Position numbers and translations under genes: made by a program. A stretch of DNA of 64,000 nucleotides from a bacterium (lineage in GTDB: Bacteria; Cyanobacteriota; Vampirovibrionia; Gastranaerophilales; Gastranaerophilaceae), in NCBI GenBank assembly GCA_017652265.1, contig JAGCBH010000015.1, forward strand, positions 16,830 to 80,829, in the 5' to 3' direction. Numbering within the stretch: position 1 is the stretch's first letter; the number at the start of each line of letters is the position of its first letter. The notes beneath the pieces were generated by a model. It made no database searches. It was not told the DNA's origin and saw only the letters and a list, made by a program, of their open reading frames with translations. Below, piece by piece: positions 44,839 through 54,715 of this stretch.

Positions 44839-46221
44839 CTAATATTCTTCCGTAAGTATTTGTATTCCGTGTGTTATCGCATTTTGCGTTATACTGTTCT
44901 TTTCATATTCTATTTGTTGATTTAATAATAATATGATAGCCTCATTTTCTTCAAGCGGAGAGGCAAGCTTTTTTGAAACCAAACGGTGAACAGATTTTTC
45001 TTTATCTTTCAATTCTGACATTGCATTTGAGTTTTCAAGAATTTGTTCATCAAGATAAATAAGATTTGAACGCATAGATGCCAACCTAATCATCAATTCA
45101 GCAATTGCTTTGTCGCGTTCCACCTGCAATTGTTTTAACTCCAGTGCTGTTTTCTGTATTACAGAACTTGTTTTAAAACCATCAAACAAAGGCATAACCA
45201 TAGATGCTCCGACAGAAAAGTTTGATGGTTCTATTCCCAAAGCTTTTCCATAGTTGTTATGGTCATAACCGTACAAATAATATCTGCCGTATACGTTAAC
45301 TTTCGGCAAATAATTTTTCTTCGCTACACTCAATTCAAGCTCTTTTTTCTTTATATTTTTTTCGTGAATTTTCCATACTATACTTTTTGTATAATCTTGA
45401 AATTCTAAGACATCAAAGTCAGCTTTTTTAAGATCTTCAACTTTCAAATCCTCAGTATTATATTTTTCTCCGGTATAAAATGACAACCAGTTTAATGCTT
45501 CCTCCCGTATCGATTTCAAATCACTGATTTTAGCTTTAGTTTTTGAAACTTCAACTTTTGCATCATTAAATTCCATTTTTGAAATTTCTTTTGCTTCAAA
45601 TAATCTTTCCTTCATCTCCAAATTGTTCTCTACAAGAGAAAGTATTTTTTGATTTATTTCAATTTGCTTTGAAGTAACAAGAATTTTGGCATAACTGTCA
45701 AGCAGAGTAAGATTTAATTCCTGTAACTTCTGCTGAGTTTCCAATTCTTTTAACTTTGTATCTTCCTTTGCAATTTTTAAATTATCACTTCGAACACCAA
45801 AATCAAAAAGATTATAACCAACGGTTATTCCAAGAATTGATTGATATCTTGTATACGGATTAATAAATGCATCTCCGATAGACATCATTGTGGTATCTTT
45901 AAGGTCTCTGAAATTTTTGGTATATTCAGTACCGGCCATAAAATTCAGCTTAGGGAAATACTCACTTCTCGCTCCTCTTATATCCTGTTTCGCAATAAGT
46001 ACTTCATAATCAGCTATTTTTAAATCGTATGAATGTTCTTTTGCCTTCTTTAATACATCCTCAAAACTTATTTTTGAAACATATTTAACATCTTGATTTA
46101 TTATATCAATTTTTGCAGAATTTGACGAAGAATTTTTTATTGCCAAAGCAGGCGAAACCGAAACCATAACTGCCATCACTACGAAAAGTATTAATACCCT
46201 GCTATTTGTTCGTACCCTCAT
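44839..46221 (-). CDS. TolC-family outer membrane efflux protein
   Basis: 460 aa with a signal peptide (VLILFVVMAVMVSVSPALA). Long alpha-helical heptads repeated twice (about 70-260 and 270-455), strands 'TVGYNLFDFGVRSDN' and 'GASMVMPLFDGFKTSS', typical of OEP proteins. It is the outer channel of the secretion set. Eighteen bp before the ABC transporter gene on the same strand. Confidence 0.9.
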   Translation of the reverse strand: MRVRTNSRVLILFVVMAVMVSVSPALAIKNSSSNSAKIDIINQDVKYVSKISFEDVLKKAKEHSYDLKIADYEVLIAKQDIRGARSEYFPKLNFMAGTEYTKNFRDLKDTTMMSIGDAFINPYTRYQSILGITVGYNLFDFGVRSDNLKIAKEDTKLKELETQQKLQELNLTLLDSYAKILVTSKQIEINQKILSLVENNLEMKERLFEAKEISKMEFNDAKVEVSKTKAKISDLKSIREEALNWLSFYTGEKYNTEDLKVEDLKKADFDVLEFQDYTKSIVWKIHEKNIKKKELELSVAKKNYLPKVNVYGRYYLYGYDHNNYGKALGIEPSNFSVGASMVMPLFDGFKTSSVIQKTALELKQLQVERDKAIAELMIRLASMRSNLIYLDEQILENSNAMSELKDKEKSVHRLVSKKLASPLEENEAIILLLNQQIEYEKNSITQNAITHGIQILTEEY

Positions 46222-46296
46222 TAAATCCTCTTTTGCAACATGGTAGCATGAATATCTTCATTAATTTAAAAAATTAACAAAAAATAAATAATTCAT

Positions 46297-47706
46297 TTAA
46301 AATCTGAAATAGATAAACGGATTATATGTACCTGTGGCTATTGTTATTGTTGACAAAAAGAACATTGTAAGCAGCCATAAATTTATGAATGACTTGGCAA
46401 CTTTATTTTTTACTTCAAGCATATTTTTGAATAGCGGGACACAGCATAAAACTGCCGCAATGAATGTAATAATTTCAATTCTGTCAACATAATACGGCAT
46501 TTTATACAAAAATCCGTCAGGATTTAGATTCAAAAATCCAAACATATTCAATAAATAATTTTTGGCATAAGTAATATTATCCGCTCTGAAAATAACCCAG
46601 CCTAAACCAAAAGCAAAAATACAGTAAATATGTCTTAATGCATTGACATACCAGGTATGAGGTTTTGCATCAAATTCTTTTATGTTTAATATCTTTTCAA
46701 TTATTATGAAAAATCCGTGCCAGATACCCCATACAACAAATGTCCATTCTGCACCATGCCAGATACCCGTCAATAGAAACACTATTCCCAAATTTCTGAG
46801 AGTTTTTAATTTTCCTTCTCTGTTTCCGCCCAAAGAAATATAAACATACTGCTTAAACCAGGTTGAAAGTGATATGTGCCATCTTCTCCAAAATTCCGTA
46901 ATTGATTTTGAGATATACGGATAATTAAAGTTTTCCATAAATTTAAATCCGAAGATTAGCCCCAAACCTATCGCCATATCGGAATAGCCGGAAAAATCAA
47001 AATACAATTGGAACGTATAAGCAACAGATCCAAGCCAGGCAACCGCGTGCGAAAAATTATGAGGATCCTGAATAAATATTTTATCTACAATTGCCCCCAT
47101 AGTATTTGCTATAAGCATTTTCTTTGATAGACCAATTATAAATCTTTTTACACCAAGACATACCTTATCAAAATCCACTTCTCTGGAATCTATCTGATCG
47201 GCAACATCGTGGTATTTTACGATAGGACCTGCTATCAGCTGAGGGAATAAACAGATGTATAGAGCCAATTTGTATATATCTTTCTGCGCCTTGCACTCAC
47301 CTCTAAATACATCAATAACATAAGATAGTGCCTGGAAGGTATAAAAAGATATACCAATAGGCATAACCACATCAAGAGCATTTATATGAGTATGGAGTAT
47401 GTTATTGCAATTTGTAATTATAAAATTGAAATATTTAAAATAAATCAAAAAACTTAAGTTTGCCACAATGGTTAAAGCTAAAAGAGGCTTTTTATATTTT
47501 GAATATTTTTCAATTGCAATTGCGCCGAAATAGTTAATAATTATCGTCAAAAGCATTATTGCCAAATATTTCGGTTCGCCCCACGCATAAAAAATTATAC
47601 TTGCGATAAGTAATATAGGGTTATGCAATTCCTTTTTTGTTATCAGATAAAATAACAAAACTATCGGTAAAAATACATATACAAATGTCATTGAACTAAA
47701 AAGCAT
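46297..47706 (-). CDS. MBOAT O-acyltransferase, AlgI-like
   Basis: 469 aa with about ten membrane helices. AlgI-type motifs 'MPIGISFYTFQALSYVIDVFRGE', 'QLIAGPIVKY', 'FWRRWHISLSTWFKQYVYI' and the catalytic His in 'GIWHGAEWTFVVWG'. It passes acetyl groups across the inner membrane for O-acetylation of a polysaccharide. The start overlaps the stop of the AlgJ-like gene by one base. Confidence 0.92.
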   Translation of the reverse strand: MLFSSMTFVYVFLPIVLLFYLITKKELHNPILLIASIIFYAWGEPKYLAIMLLTIIINYFGAIAIEKYSKYKKPLLALTIVANLSFLIYFKYFNFIITNCNNILHTHINALDVVMPIGISFYTFQALSYVIDVFRGECKAQKDIYKLALYICLFPQLIAGPIVKYHDVADQIDSREVDFDKVCLGVKRFIIGLSKKMLIANTMGAIVDKIFIQDPHNFSHAVAWLGSVAYTFQLYFDFSGYSDMAIGLGLIFGFKFMENFNYPYISKSITEFWRRWHISLSTWFKQYVYISLGGNREGKLKTLRNLGIVFLLTGIWHGAEWTFVVWGIWHGFFIIIEKILNIKEFDAKPHTWYVNALRHIYCIFAFGLGWVIFRADNITYAKNYLLNMFGFLNLNPDGFLYKMPYYVDRIEIITFIAAVLCCVPLFKNMLEVKNKVAKSFINLWLLTMFFLSTITIATGTYNPFIYFRF

Positions 47707-49097
47707 TATTTATCCTCATCAAATCCTTGTTCCACTATGTCCATAATATTCAACGGAGTTATGCACAATATTATAATATCCGGTTTATATTCCAAAATTG
47801 AATTCTTGTAATGTTTGAGTAATTTAAATCGCTCCGCATGGTTTGCCCCTTTAATGTTATTCAAACGGAGATATTTTAAATCATTAAACGTAAAAAGTGT
47901 AAATTGTCTAAGACTGTCATTCATACTTGTACCGGTCTGCAATACTTTCAGCTTATTACCGTACGGATACGTGTAATGCTGCGTTTTTTCACCCTTAATG
48001 TCAGCCGATTCACATTGCAGAGCCTTCTCTTTTTTATGATCATAATACGTGTAATCAACATCCTGTATCTTATCTATTCGTTTCTTTAGAAACGGCATAT
48101 TATTAGCAATATTAGCTCCAACAGTATATTCTCTCTGGTAGTTGCCTCTTGTGTATCGTGATTTAGATATAATATAATCACTTTTCTTTACCGGTCTGAT
48201 ATTCGGAAAATCTTTTTTGATTTCTTTCATCATTTCGTTATAACCGATAAGCGCACCCTCGTCAGTCCAATGATGCTCTTGTTTATATGAAACCATTACG
48301 TTAGCGGATTTCTCCTTAAGCTCTTTATACGGATAGATTATATTAGCCTTAGATTTATCTTTGATTTTGTAAATAACTTCATTTTTCTTTTCCTGAATCG
48401 GCGCAAGATTTAAATAATCAGGAGTTTCCTCATAATATAAATCCGTACTGTATGGTACTACCAATACATACAGATGAATATTGTTCTCTTTACAAAAATC
48501 ATTTAGAATATCAAACTGTTTTACCGCCTCATCCGCAAAATCTTCAGTAAAGAATTTCGGATAATATTGCATATGCCTGATATGAAATGCCCAATTAGTT
48601 TTTTTGTTATAAACCGCCTGTTCTGTTCTTAACCACTTACCTGAAAGATAATATTTCAAATTAAGATAGTATAAGTAAATAAATTGCTTACGGAGATAAA
48701 ACCTGTCATTAAACCAGCTGTTAAAATCGTTGCCAAAATTATAATTAATAACCCCTTTTTCAACAATTAAAGGTTTCCATTGAGCAAGTCTTCTGTTTTC
48801 ATGAACAGAAATTTTCTCCTGATTTATATGCGTCATCGGAATAAAAAGAAAAACGAAAAATATCGTCAAAAAAATTATATCAATTCTTGATTTCCCTTTA
48901 ATTGTCTTAAAATTCGCCATATAATCAGTCAGCTTATAGACAAGCAAAAATATCAATACAAGTAATATTATAAATATCAAAAATTCAAATTTTACTGAAG
49001 TTCTATCAGGCAGATGTCTGATAATCAACCAATATTTATTTGATAATACCAAACCTGCTATTGTAAGCGCAATTGAAATTAATACTCTCTTTTTCAT
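47706..49097 (-). CDS. AlgJ/AlgX-like SGNH acetyltransferase, copy B
   Basis: 463 aa from the ATG at 49097 (the frame is open to 49130; no strong site at either start). N-terminal membrane helix plus a second at about 35-60; after a 'FFVFLFIPMTHIN' helix comes the catalytic half with 'EHHWTDEGALIGYNEM' (D/H pair region) and 'QTGTSMND' where the nucleophile Ser sits. These enzymes transfer acetyl to alginate-like polymers in the periplasm. The N-terminal ~120 residues are nearly identical to the neighbouring paralogue, the rest is not. Confidence 0.8.
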   Translation of the reverse strand: MKKRVLISIALTIAGLVLSNKYWLIIRHLPDRTSVKFEFLIFIILLVLIFLLVYKLTDYMANFKTIKGKSRIDIIFLTIFFVFLFIPMTHINQEKISVHENRRLAQWKPLIVEKGVINYNFGNDFNSWFNDRFYLRKQFIYLYYLNLKYYLSGKWLRTEQAVYNKKTNWAFHIRHMQYYPKFFTEDFADEAVKQFDILNDFCKENNIHLYVLVVPYSTDLYYEETPDYLNLAPIQEKKNEVIYKIKDKSKANIIYPYKELKEKSANVMVSYKQEHHWTDEGALIGYNEMMKEIKKDFPNIRPVKKSDYIISKSRYTRGNYQREYTVGANIANNMPFLKKRIDKIQDVDYTYYDHKKEKALQCESADIKGEKTQHYTYPYGNKLKVLQTGTSMNDSLRQFTLFTFNDLKYLRLNNIKGANHAERFKLLKHYKNSILEYKPDIIILCITPLNIMDIVEQGFDEDK

Positions 49098-49150
49098 AAA
49101 ATTTACTCTTCTAAAAAATAACATAAACAATTTCTTTTTTCAATGCATTA

Positions 49151-50494
49151 TTACTTATTCCACATACTATTATATCTATCCAAATAATTTGATTCCGTAC
49201 ACAAAATTAATATGTCAGGCTTTTCTTTAAGTATTTCATCGTAATATCTTTCTTTAAAATCAATTGTCTTACCAGCAAAGACAAAATTATTATTTCTTCT
49301 TTTTATTACATCTTTAAACGCAAATCTTAAAAAATACCAGAAATTTTCGCTGAAAGAAGTACCTATTAAATATACTTTTTGAGGATTTTTAGCTAACGGG
49401 AAATGTGTGTTTTTATAAAGCAATTTATTGTCAATATAGGACGTTATAAGTTTTTTCTCATTTTTATGAATAAATACTTTATAAGGCTGCTTATTTTCAA
49501 TTTTAAAAGATCTATAATAATGGCCAGAGAAATCAGGAGTAATAATTTCCAGATAATCTGTTATTACAGGTAATACCTGATCTTTTATTTCAAAATCATT
49601 ATTACTAAGTGTTTTAAATCCAAAATGTTTTAAAAATCCGTTTGCGGCAATATAACCGCCATATTCGCCCCAGTGCGGATCACTTTTAGGGTAAGTAAAA
49701 TCATTTTTAGAGGCCTCTTTTAATTCATCAAGCGGGAAATACACAATATCTGCAACATTTTTATTAATTCCCTCAGTAAATATTTTACCGTTATTTTGTC
49801 TTAAAATAAAAGGTTCTATTTCACCAGTATAAACTTCCTCTTTTACAGGGGCAACAACTATGTATAGTTTTATACCATTTTTATGACAAAAATCATACAA
49901 TTTTTGAATACTCTCAGTAATATCCGGCATTGTAGATGTAATATCAGGAACATTAAACCAAGTCTGCATATAAGCCCAACCGGTTCTCTTATTATAGTAG
50001 ATACCGTTTTCTTCAATAAATTTATAAGAAAGAGACATTTTCAGTTTTTTATAAAGTGTCACCATAGGCTTTCTTAATGCAAACCTGTCTGAAAAATATG
50101 CATTAAAGTCATTACCGAAATTATAATTAACAACTCCTTTTTGCTGAATAAAAGGCTTCCATTCTGCAAGAGTTCTGTTCTCTTGTTGTGAAACTTTATC
50201 CTGATTTATATGCGACATCGGAATAAAAAGAAAAACGAAAAATATAGAGAGAAAAATTATATCAATTCTTGATTTTCCTTTAATTGTCTTAAAATTCGCC
50301 ATATAATCCGTGAGTTTATAGACAAATAAATATATCAATACAAGCAATATTATGAATATCAAAAATTCAAATCTTACTGAAGTTTTATCAGGAAGATGCC
50401 TGATAATCAGCCAATATCTATGAGATAATGCCAAACCTGCAGCTGTAAGAGCAATTGAAATTAATACACGCTTTTTTATAAAATTAAATCTCAT
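49151..50494 (-). CDS. AlgJ/AlgX-like SGNH acetyltransferase, copy A
   Basis: 447 aa, same layout as copy B: two N-terminal hydrophobic segments, then 'SDPHWGEYGGYIAANGF' and 'LIGTSFSENFWYF', which fit the D-x-H and G-x-S blocks of SGNH transferases. Copy A retains the classic D-P-H, where copy B has E-H-H. The two genes are separated by about 50 bp and likely arose by duplication with later divergence or partial recombination. It precedes copy B and AlgI in the operon. Confidence 0.8.
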   Translation of the reverse strand: MRFNFIKKRVLISIALTAAGLALSHRYWLIIRHLPDKTSVRFEFLIFIILLVLIYLFVYKLTDYMANFKTIKGKSRIDIIFLSIFFVFLFIPMSHINQDKVSQQENRTLAEWKPFIQQKGVVNYNFGNDFNAYFSDRFALRKPMVTLYKKLKMSLSYKFIEENGIYYNKRTGWAYMQTWFNVPDITSTMPDITESIQKLYDFCHKNGIKLYIVVAPVKEEVYTGEIEPFILRQNNGKIFTEGINKNVADIVYFPLDELKEASKNDFTYPKSDPHWGEYGGYIAANGFLKHFGFKTLSNNDFEIKDQVLPVITDYLEIITPDFSGHYYRSFKIENKQPYKVFIHKNEKKLITSYIDNKLLYKNTHFPLAKNPQKVYLIGTSFSENFWYFLRFAFKDVIKRRNNNFVFAGKTIDFKERYYDEILKEKPDILILCTESNYLDRYNSMWNK

Positions 50495-50513
50495 AACACC
50501 TTTAGCAAAAATA

Positions 50514-51419
50514 TTATTGTGCCGAAAGTAAATTTTTAAGCAATTCTTTTACGGGTGCAGGTTTTTGATTTGGACCTGCGACTTCCAGCCATCTGGTCGG
50601 ATCGCCGACCATCCTCATAATGTCATTTTTTCTCAAAAATGCCGGTTCAACTTCAATTTTAGGGCAATATCCCGTCAATTCTTCCAGTGTATTTATAATA
50701 TCTTCACCGCTTGTAGCTACACCCGTACAAACATTTATGACATCATATTTTACATCATCATTTGTTGCTATCTTGGCAAGCGCCCACGCTCCAAAACTGA
50801 TATCTATATAATCTCTTTGTGTTTTAATATTGCCGACTTTTAATACAGGTTCTTTTTCCTGAAATGCTTTAACAAACTTTGATACTATAAAGTTAACGCT
50901 CTGTCCTTTTCCGATAAAATTAAACGGCCTGACGATTTTAATATCAAGATCATCTCTGTAATTTCTGGACAAAAATTCCATAACCATCTTACTGTATGAA
51001 TAGTGATTTTGCGGATTATACGGAGAATTTTCATCGGTATATTCCTTACCTGAATCGCCATAAATTCCTGCTGTACTCACAAGGACAAGTCGTGTACCTT
51101 GCTTACATACTTCTTTTGCGGCATCCATTATATTTTCAGAACCATGAACGTTTATATCATAAAGCTTTGCAAGATCTTTAAACGTAGGAGCGGCTATTGC
51201 GGCAAGGTGTATTATACTGTCAGGCTGAAACTCTTTAAATGCGGATTTTATATCATCAAGATTTAAAATATCAGCATAACAATTTTTCACATTTTTATTT
51301 TTTATCTCAAGTCCGGGACCGTTTATTGCTAAAACCTCAGCTCCGTCACGCAAAAGCGCTTCTGTAACATAGCTGCCTACAAATCCGTTTGCACCTGTTA
51401 CCGCTATTCTTTTCTTCAT
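50514..51419 (-). CDS. NAD(P)-dependent sugar reductase, Rmd-like SDR
   Basis: 301 aa extended SDR: 'TGANGFVGSYVTEAL' nucleotide-binding motif and 'HYSYSKMVMEF' with catalytic Y-x3-K. 'RPFNFIGKGQS', 'QRDYIDI' and the terminal 'DPTRWLEVAG' follow the pattern of GDP-6-deoxy-mannose reductase. It probably makes a deoxy-sugar nucleotide for the surface polysaccharide. Its ATG overlaps the stop of the glycosyltransferase gene (ATGA). Confidence 0.82.
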   Translation of the reverse strand: MKKRIAVTGANGFVGSYVTEALLRDGAEVLAINGPGLEIKNKNVKNCYADILNLDDIKSAFKEFQPDSIIHLAAIAAPTFKDLAKLYDINVHGSENIMDAAKEVCKQGTRLVLVSTAGIYGDSGKEYTDENSPYNPQNHYSYSKMVMEFLSRNYRDDLDIKIVRPFNFIGKGQSVNFIVSKFVKAFQEKEPVLKVGNIKTQRDYIDISFGAWALAKIATNDDVKYDVINVCTGVATSGEDIINTLEELTGYCPKIEVEPAFLRKNDIMRMVGDPTRWLEVAGPNQKPAPVKELLKNLLSAQ

Positions 51420-53947
51420 ACTAAAACCTCTTCTTTTTGCATAATTTCATCTATTACGCCGTTAATTTTCTGAGCACATTCTGCCCATGTAGGATTTGTC
51501 CATTTTTCTTTAATTAAACTTTCTTTTTGAGAAAGCGCGTCCTGATTATTATAGTAGTATTTTATTTTTCTTGCCCACTCCTCAGGATCGTAAGGATTAG
51601 CATAGTCTATAATATCTTCGCCTATTTCTGTTAATGACGGAATATCAGAAGCCAAACAGAATTTACCGTAATTTAAACTTTCCGGTAATGTCAAACTCCA
51701 CCCTTCATATAAACTAGGCAGTAAAGTGAATTTGCATGTCTGATAAAGAACATCCAACTCATCATCCGTAGGAGTAATCCATATTACCCTGTCTTTCAGT
51801 CTCTTATCTTCTTCAAGTATTTGAACAATGTGCTTAAATTTCCAACCTTCTGCACCGCAAATAACCAGTTGAGGAATTTTTTCGCCGGCACAGCGCGTAT
51901 TCAGCATTTCATGCCACGCTTCCAATAAAAGTTCATGGTTTTTCCTCGGCTGAAGAGTTCCGACTATCATTACAAAATCATTTTTAATTTTATATTTTTC
52001 AAATACTTTTTGTTTTCTTTCAGGTGTCAATTCTTTTGAAACAATGTCACTTCCCCATTTAAGAACGCAAGACTTAACAGGAGTTAACCCAACGGATTTC
52101 TGATATTCATCACTGTCTTTTTGAGTATTTGCTCCGCCATACAGTATCGTATCAGATACTTCGTACAAAAAATTTAAAATCCTATTAAAATGATCTACAG
52201 TTTCTTTCTTAAAGGTAAATGGTACTTTCATAGGTGTCATATCATACATCGTAGAAATATACTTAAATTCATTCGTTTTTTTGGCACGCAGCAAATTTTT
52301 ATAATAATTCTCACTTCCATAGCCAAGGGATATAACAACATCACCTTTTTTAAAAGGAAAATGTTCCTTTTTATCAAAGAACATATCCCAAGTGTCTTCA
52401 TTTCTGCATTCATCTATATTGCCGCCACTCAGAACATTTTTAAGTTTATCTGAATGAATATCACAATAATATCCGTCTTTAATGGCATAAAATTTTATGT
52501 TCTTTCTGAGCTTATACAATTCACGCCCTATAATTATCTGCGCACGCGGAATACCCGCCAGCAATTCATTGTCAATGTATGAATAATTGTAGTATACACA
52601 AGGCGCTTCATTACTGCTTACTGCCACAACATCTTCACTAATTACTTCTTCTTCCGGCTCTGGTGAATAATCCGGTGCAGAAATTTCCGTTAAATATTTG
52701 TGCAAAGTTTCCGCCGACTGATACCAAGAAATCGGTTTCCAATTTTGTTTTATTTTATCTTCTGCTTTTTTAAGTTCTTCAGTATGTTCTGAATAATATT
52801 CTATTTTATCAGCCCAGTCTTTAGGGTGATGCGGATTAATAAATTCTGCCAGTCCATCACCAATTTCTCTCAATGGGGCTACATCCGAACACAAACAGAA
52901 TTTATTGTATCTTAAACTTTCCGGCAATGTCAAACTCCACCCTTCATACAAAGTAGGAAGTACCGTAAATTCACAATTTCTATATAAAGTGTCAAGTTCT
53001 TCATCAGAACAATTTACTATTTTAATTTTATCTTTAACAAGCGGATTTTTCTTTAATGCTTCATAGAGCCTGTTTAAATTGTCTTTTTTTAGACGTCGGC
53101 CTACTATAACCAAATCAGGCACTTTTTGAGGATTTTTCAATGCAAGCATACAGTAAGCTTGGTATAATACCCTATAATTTTTCTTAAAATCTATTGTTCC
53201 AACCGATAATACAAACGGTTTTTTAACTTTCATTCTAGTTAAGACAACTGCATCATTTTCAGGGTTAACTTTTATTTTTTTAATATCATCTCCCCATTTA
53301 TTAGGATATCCTTTTACTACTCTGTAATCTCTTAAACGGAAAAATTTTTCCGCATCAATTTTTGATGTCTTACCACCATATACTATTGCCGAACAATTTT
53401 TTGAAATCCACTCAAGATATTTTATAAAAGCAGAATTAGACGATGCATAATATATTTTTAAATCATCCGTCAACATGGCCAGGTCATATATCGTGTAAAC
53501 AAGTTTTATGTCAGGATAAAAAGTTTTAAGCATTTCAAATTTTTCTTCTTTTTCAGGGTATAACCAACCGCAAGAATAAATAGTATCACCATTTTTATAC
53601 GGATTTGGGAAAGCTCGATATTTCAAATCATTTGGAAGCTTTCTGCGATTCTTTTTATATTCAAGTTTGCGCATATGACTTCTTAACTTATAGGCACAAC
53701 TTTTACTTAACTTATTTTTATTTGACTGATATTTTGAATAATCTTCAGAGATATTTTCGCTTTTCCATAACCAGTTTATTTCAGCCGGATCAACTTCCTC
53801 AAAACCATCTTCAACCATAACGGAAAATTTTATATTCTTATCAATTTTATGAAGCATTTTGGCAAGCATCAATTCAGCTCTTACTATACCAACAACCCCT
53901 CCTGAATACTTAACCAAGCTGTGAGTTATATCCATCCATATCGTCAT
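51416..53947 (-). CDS. Double GT4 glycosyltransferase
   Basis: 843 aa from the ATG at 53947 (AAAGGT upstream); the frame is open to 54031 but without a site. Two GT4 (GT-B) domains in tandem: first with 'FVLSVGTIDFKKNYRVLYQAY' and 'LYEGWSLTLPESLRY' (E-x7-E), second with 'FVMIVGTLQPRKNHELLLEAW' and 'LYEGWSLTLPESLNY'. A Glu/Pro/Ser linker (PEPEEEVISEDVV) joins them. Each half starts with a 'YSGGVVGIVRAEL' / 'LLAGIPRAQIIIGREL' segment. It may add two sugars in sequence to a lipid-linked or surface glycan. Confidence 0.88.
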   Translation of the reverse strand: MTIWMDITHSLVKYSGGVVGIVRAELMLAKMLHKIDKNIKFSVMVEDGFEEVDPAEINWLWKSENISEDYSKYQSNKNKLSKSCAYKLRSHMRKLEYKKNRRKLPNDLKYRAFPNPYKNGDTIYSCGWLYPEKEEKFEMLKTFYPDIKLVYTIYDLAMLTDDLKIYYASSNSAFIKYLEWISKNCSAIVYGGKTSKIDAEKFFRLRDYRVVKGYPNKWGDDIKKIKVNPENDAVVLTRMKVKKPFVLSVGTIDFKKNYRVLYQAYCMLALKNPQKVPDLVIVGRRLKKDNLNRLYEALKKNPLVKDKIKIVNCSDEELDTLYRNCEFTVLPTLYEGWSLTLPESLRYNKFCLCSDVAPLREIGDGLAEFINPHHPKDWADKIEYYSEHTEELKKAEDKIKQNWKPISWYQSAETLHKYLTEISAPDYSPEPEEEVISEDVVAVSSNEAPCVYYNYSYIDNELLAGIPRAQIIIGRELYKLRKNIKFYAIKDGYYCDIHSDKLKNVLSGGNIDECRNEDTWDMFFDKKEHFPFKKGDVVISLGYGSENYYKNLLRAKKTNEFKYISTMYDMTPMKVPFTFKKETVDHFNRILNFLYEVSDTILYGGANTQKDSDEYQKSVGLTPVKSCVLKWGSDIVSKELTPERKQKVFEKYKIKNDFVMIVGTLQPRKNHELLLEAWHEMLNTRCAGEKIPQLVICGAEGWKFKHIVQILEEDKRLKDRVIWITPTDDELDVLYQTCKFTLLPSLYEGWSLTLPESLNYGKFCLASDIPSLTEIGEDIIDYANPYDPEEWARKIKYYYNNQDALSQKESLIKEKWTNPTWAECAQKINGVIDEIMQKEEVLV

Positions 53948-54088
53948 ATTAATACCTTTTATCCTTAAAAATTTTATATTCGTATCAAAAATTTGTATCC
54001 AAATGCTATCATAAAAATATTTGATATTCAATAGTATTTTAACCCATTCTGTTTGAACAAAGAGTAACTTTTATGGTATCATTCCAAT

Positions 54089-54715
54089 ATGTCATATTGC
54101 AATTGGGATAATACATCGGAAATAAATAAAAAATACCACGACTGTGAATGGGGAATTCCTGTTAAAGATGACCGTATGCAGTTTGAGTACCTTATGATGG
54201 AAGCTATGCAGTGCGGTTTAAGCTGGAATATCGTTATAAATAAGCGTGAAATTTTCAGAAATTGTTTTGATAATTTTGAATATGATTTGATTGCCAAATA
54301 TGATGAAAATGATATAAACCGTATCATGAATACAGATGGAATGATCAAATCCCGCAGAAAAATTGAAGCCGTAATTAACAATGCAAAATGTTTTCAAAAA
54401 ATCAGAGACGAATTTGGGAGTTTCTGTAATTATTTGTGGGCTTATTCCGATAACAAAACAATTCTTTATGACAAACATAATAACGGATACATCCCTGTAA
54501 GTAACGGTTTATCCGATAAAATCAGCAAGGATTTAAAAAAACGCGGGTTTAAATTTATCGGAACAGTTACGGTGTATTCTCATCTTCAGGCGGCAGGAAT
54601 TATTAATGACCACGATAAAAATTGCCCACGGTTTAGCTATATAAACTCTCATTACCCGACAATTAAAAAACGCAGATTTTTAGAAAAATGTGTAACGTAT
54701 TTCGGAGATGAATAA
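54089..54715 (+). CDS. tag: DNA-3-methyladenine glycosylase I
   Basis: 208 aa. Zinc-binding residues C4 and H17 (YHDCEWG) with H and C in 'NDHDKNCP' near the end match E. coli Tag; also 'MMEAMQCGLSWNIVINKREIFR' and 'KRGFKFIGTVTVYSHLQAAG'. It removes 3-methyladenine from DNA. Stop and next ATG overlap (TAATG). Confidence 0.94.
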   Translation: MSYCNWDNTSEINKKYHDCEWGIPVKDDRMQFEYLMMEAMQCGLSWNIVINKREIFRNCFDNFEYDLIAKYDENDINRIMNTDGMIKSRRKIEAVINNAKCFQKIRDEFGSFCNYLWAYSDNKTILYDKHNNGYIPVSNGLSDKISKDLKKRGFKFIGTVTVYSHLQAAGIINDHDKNCPRFSYINSHYPTIKKRRFLEKCVTYFGDE

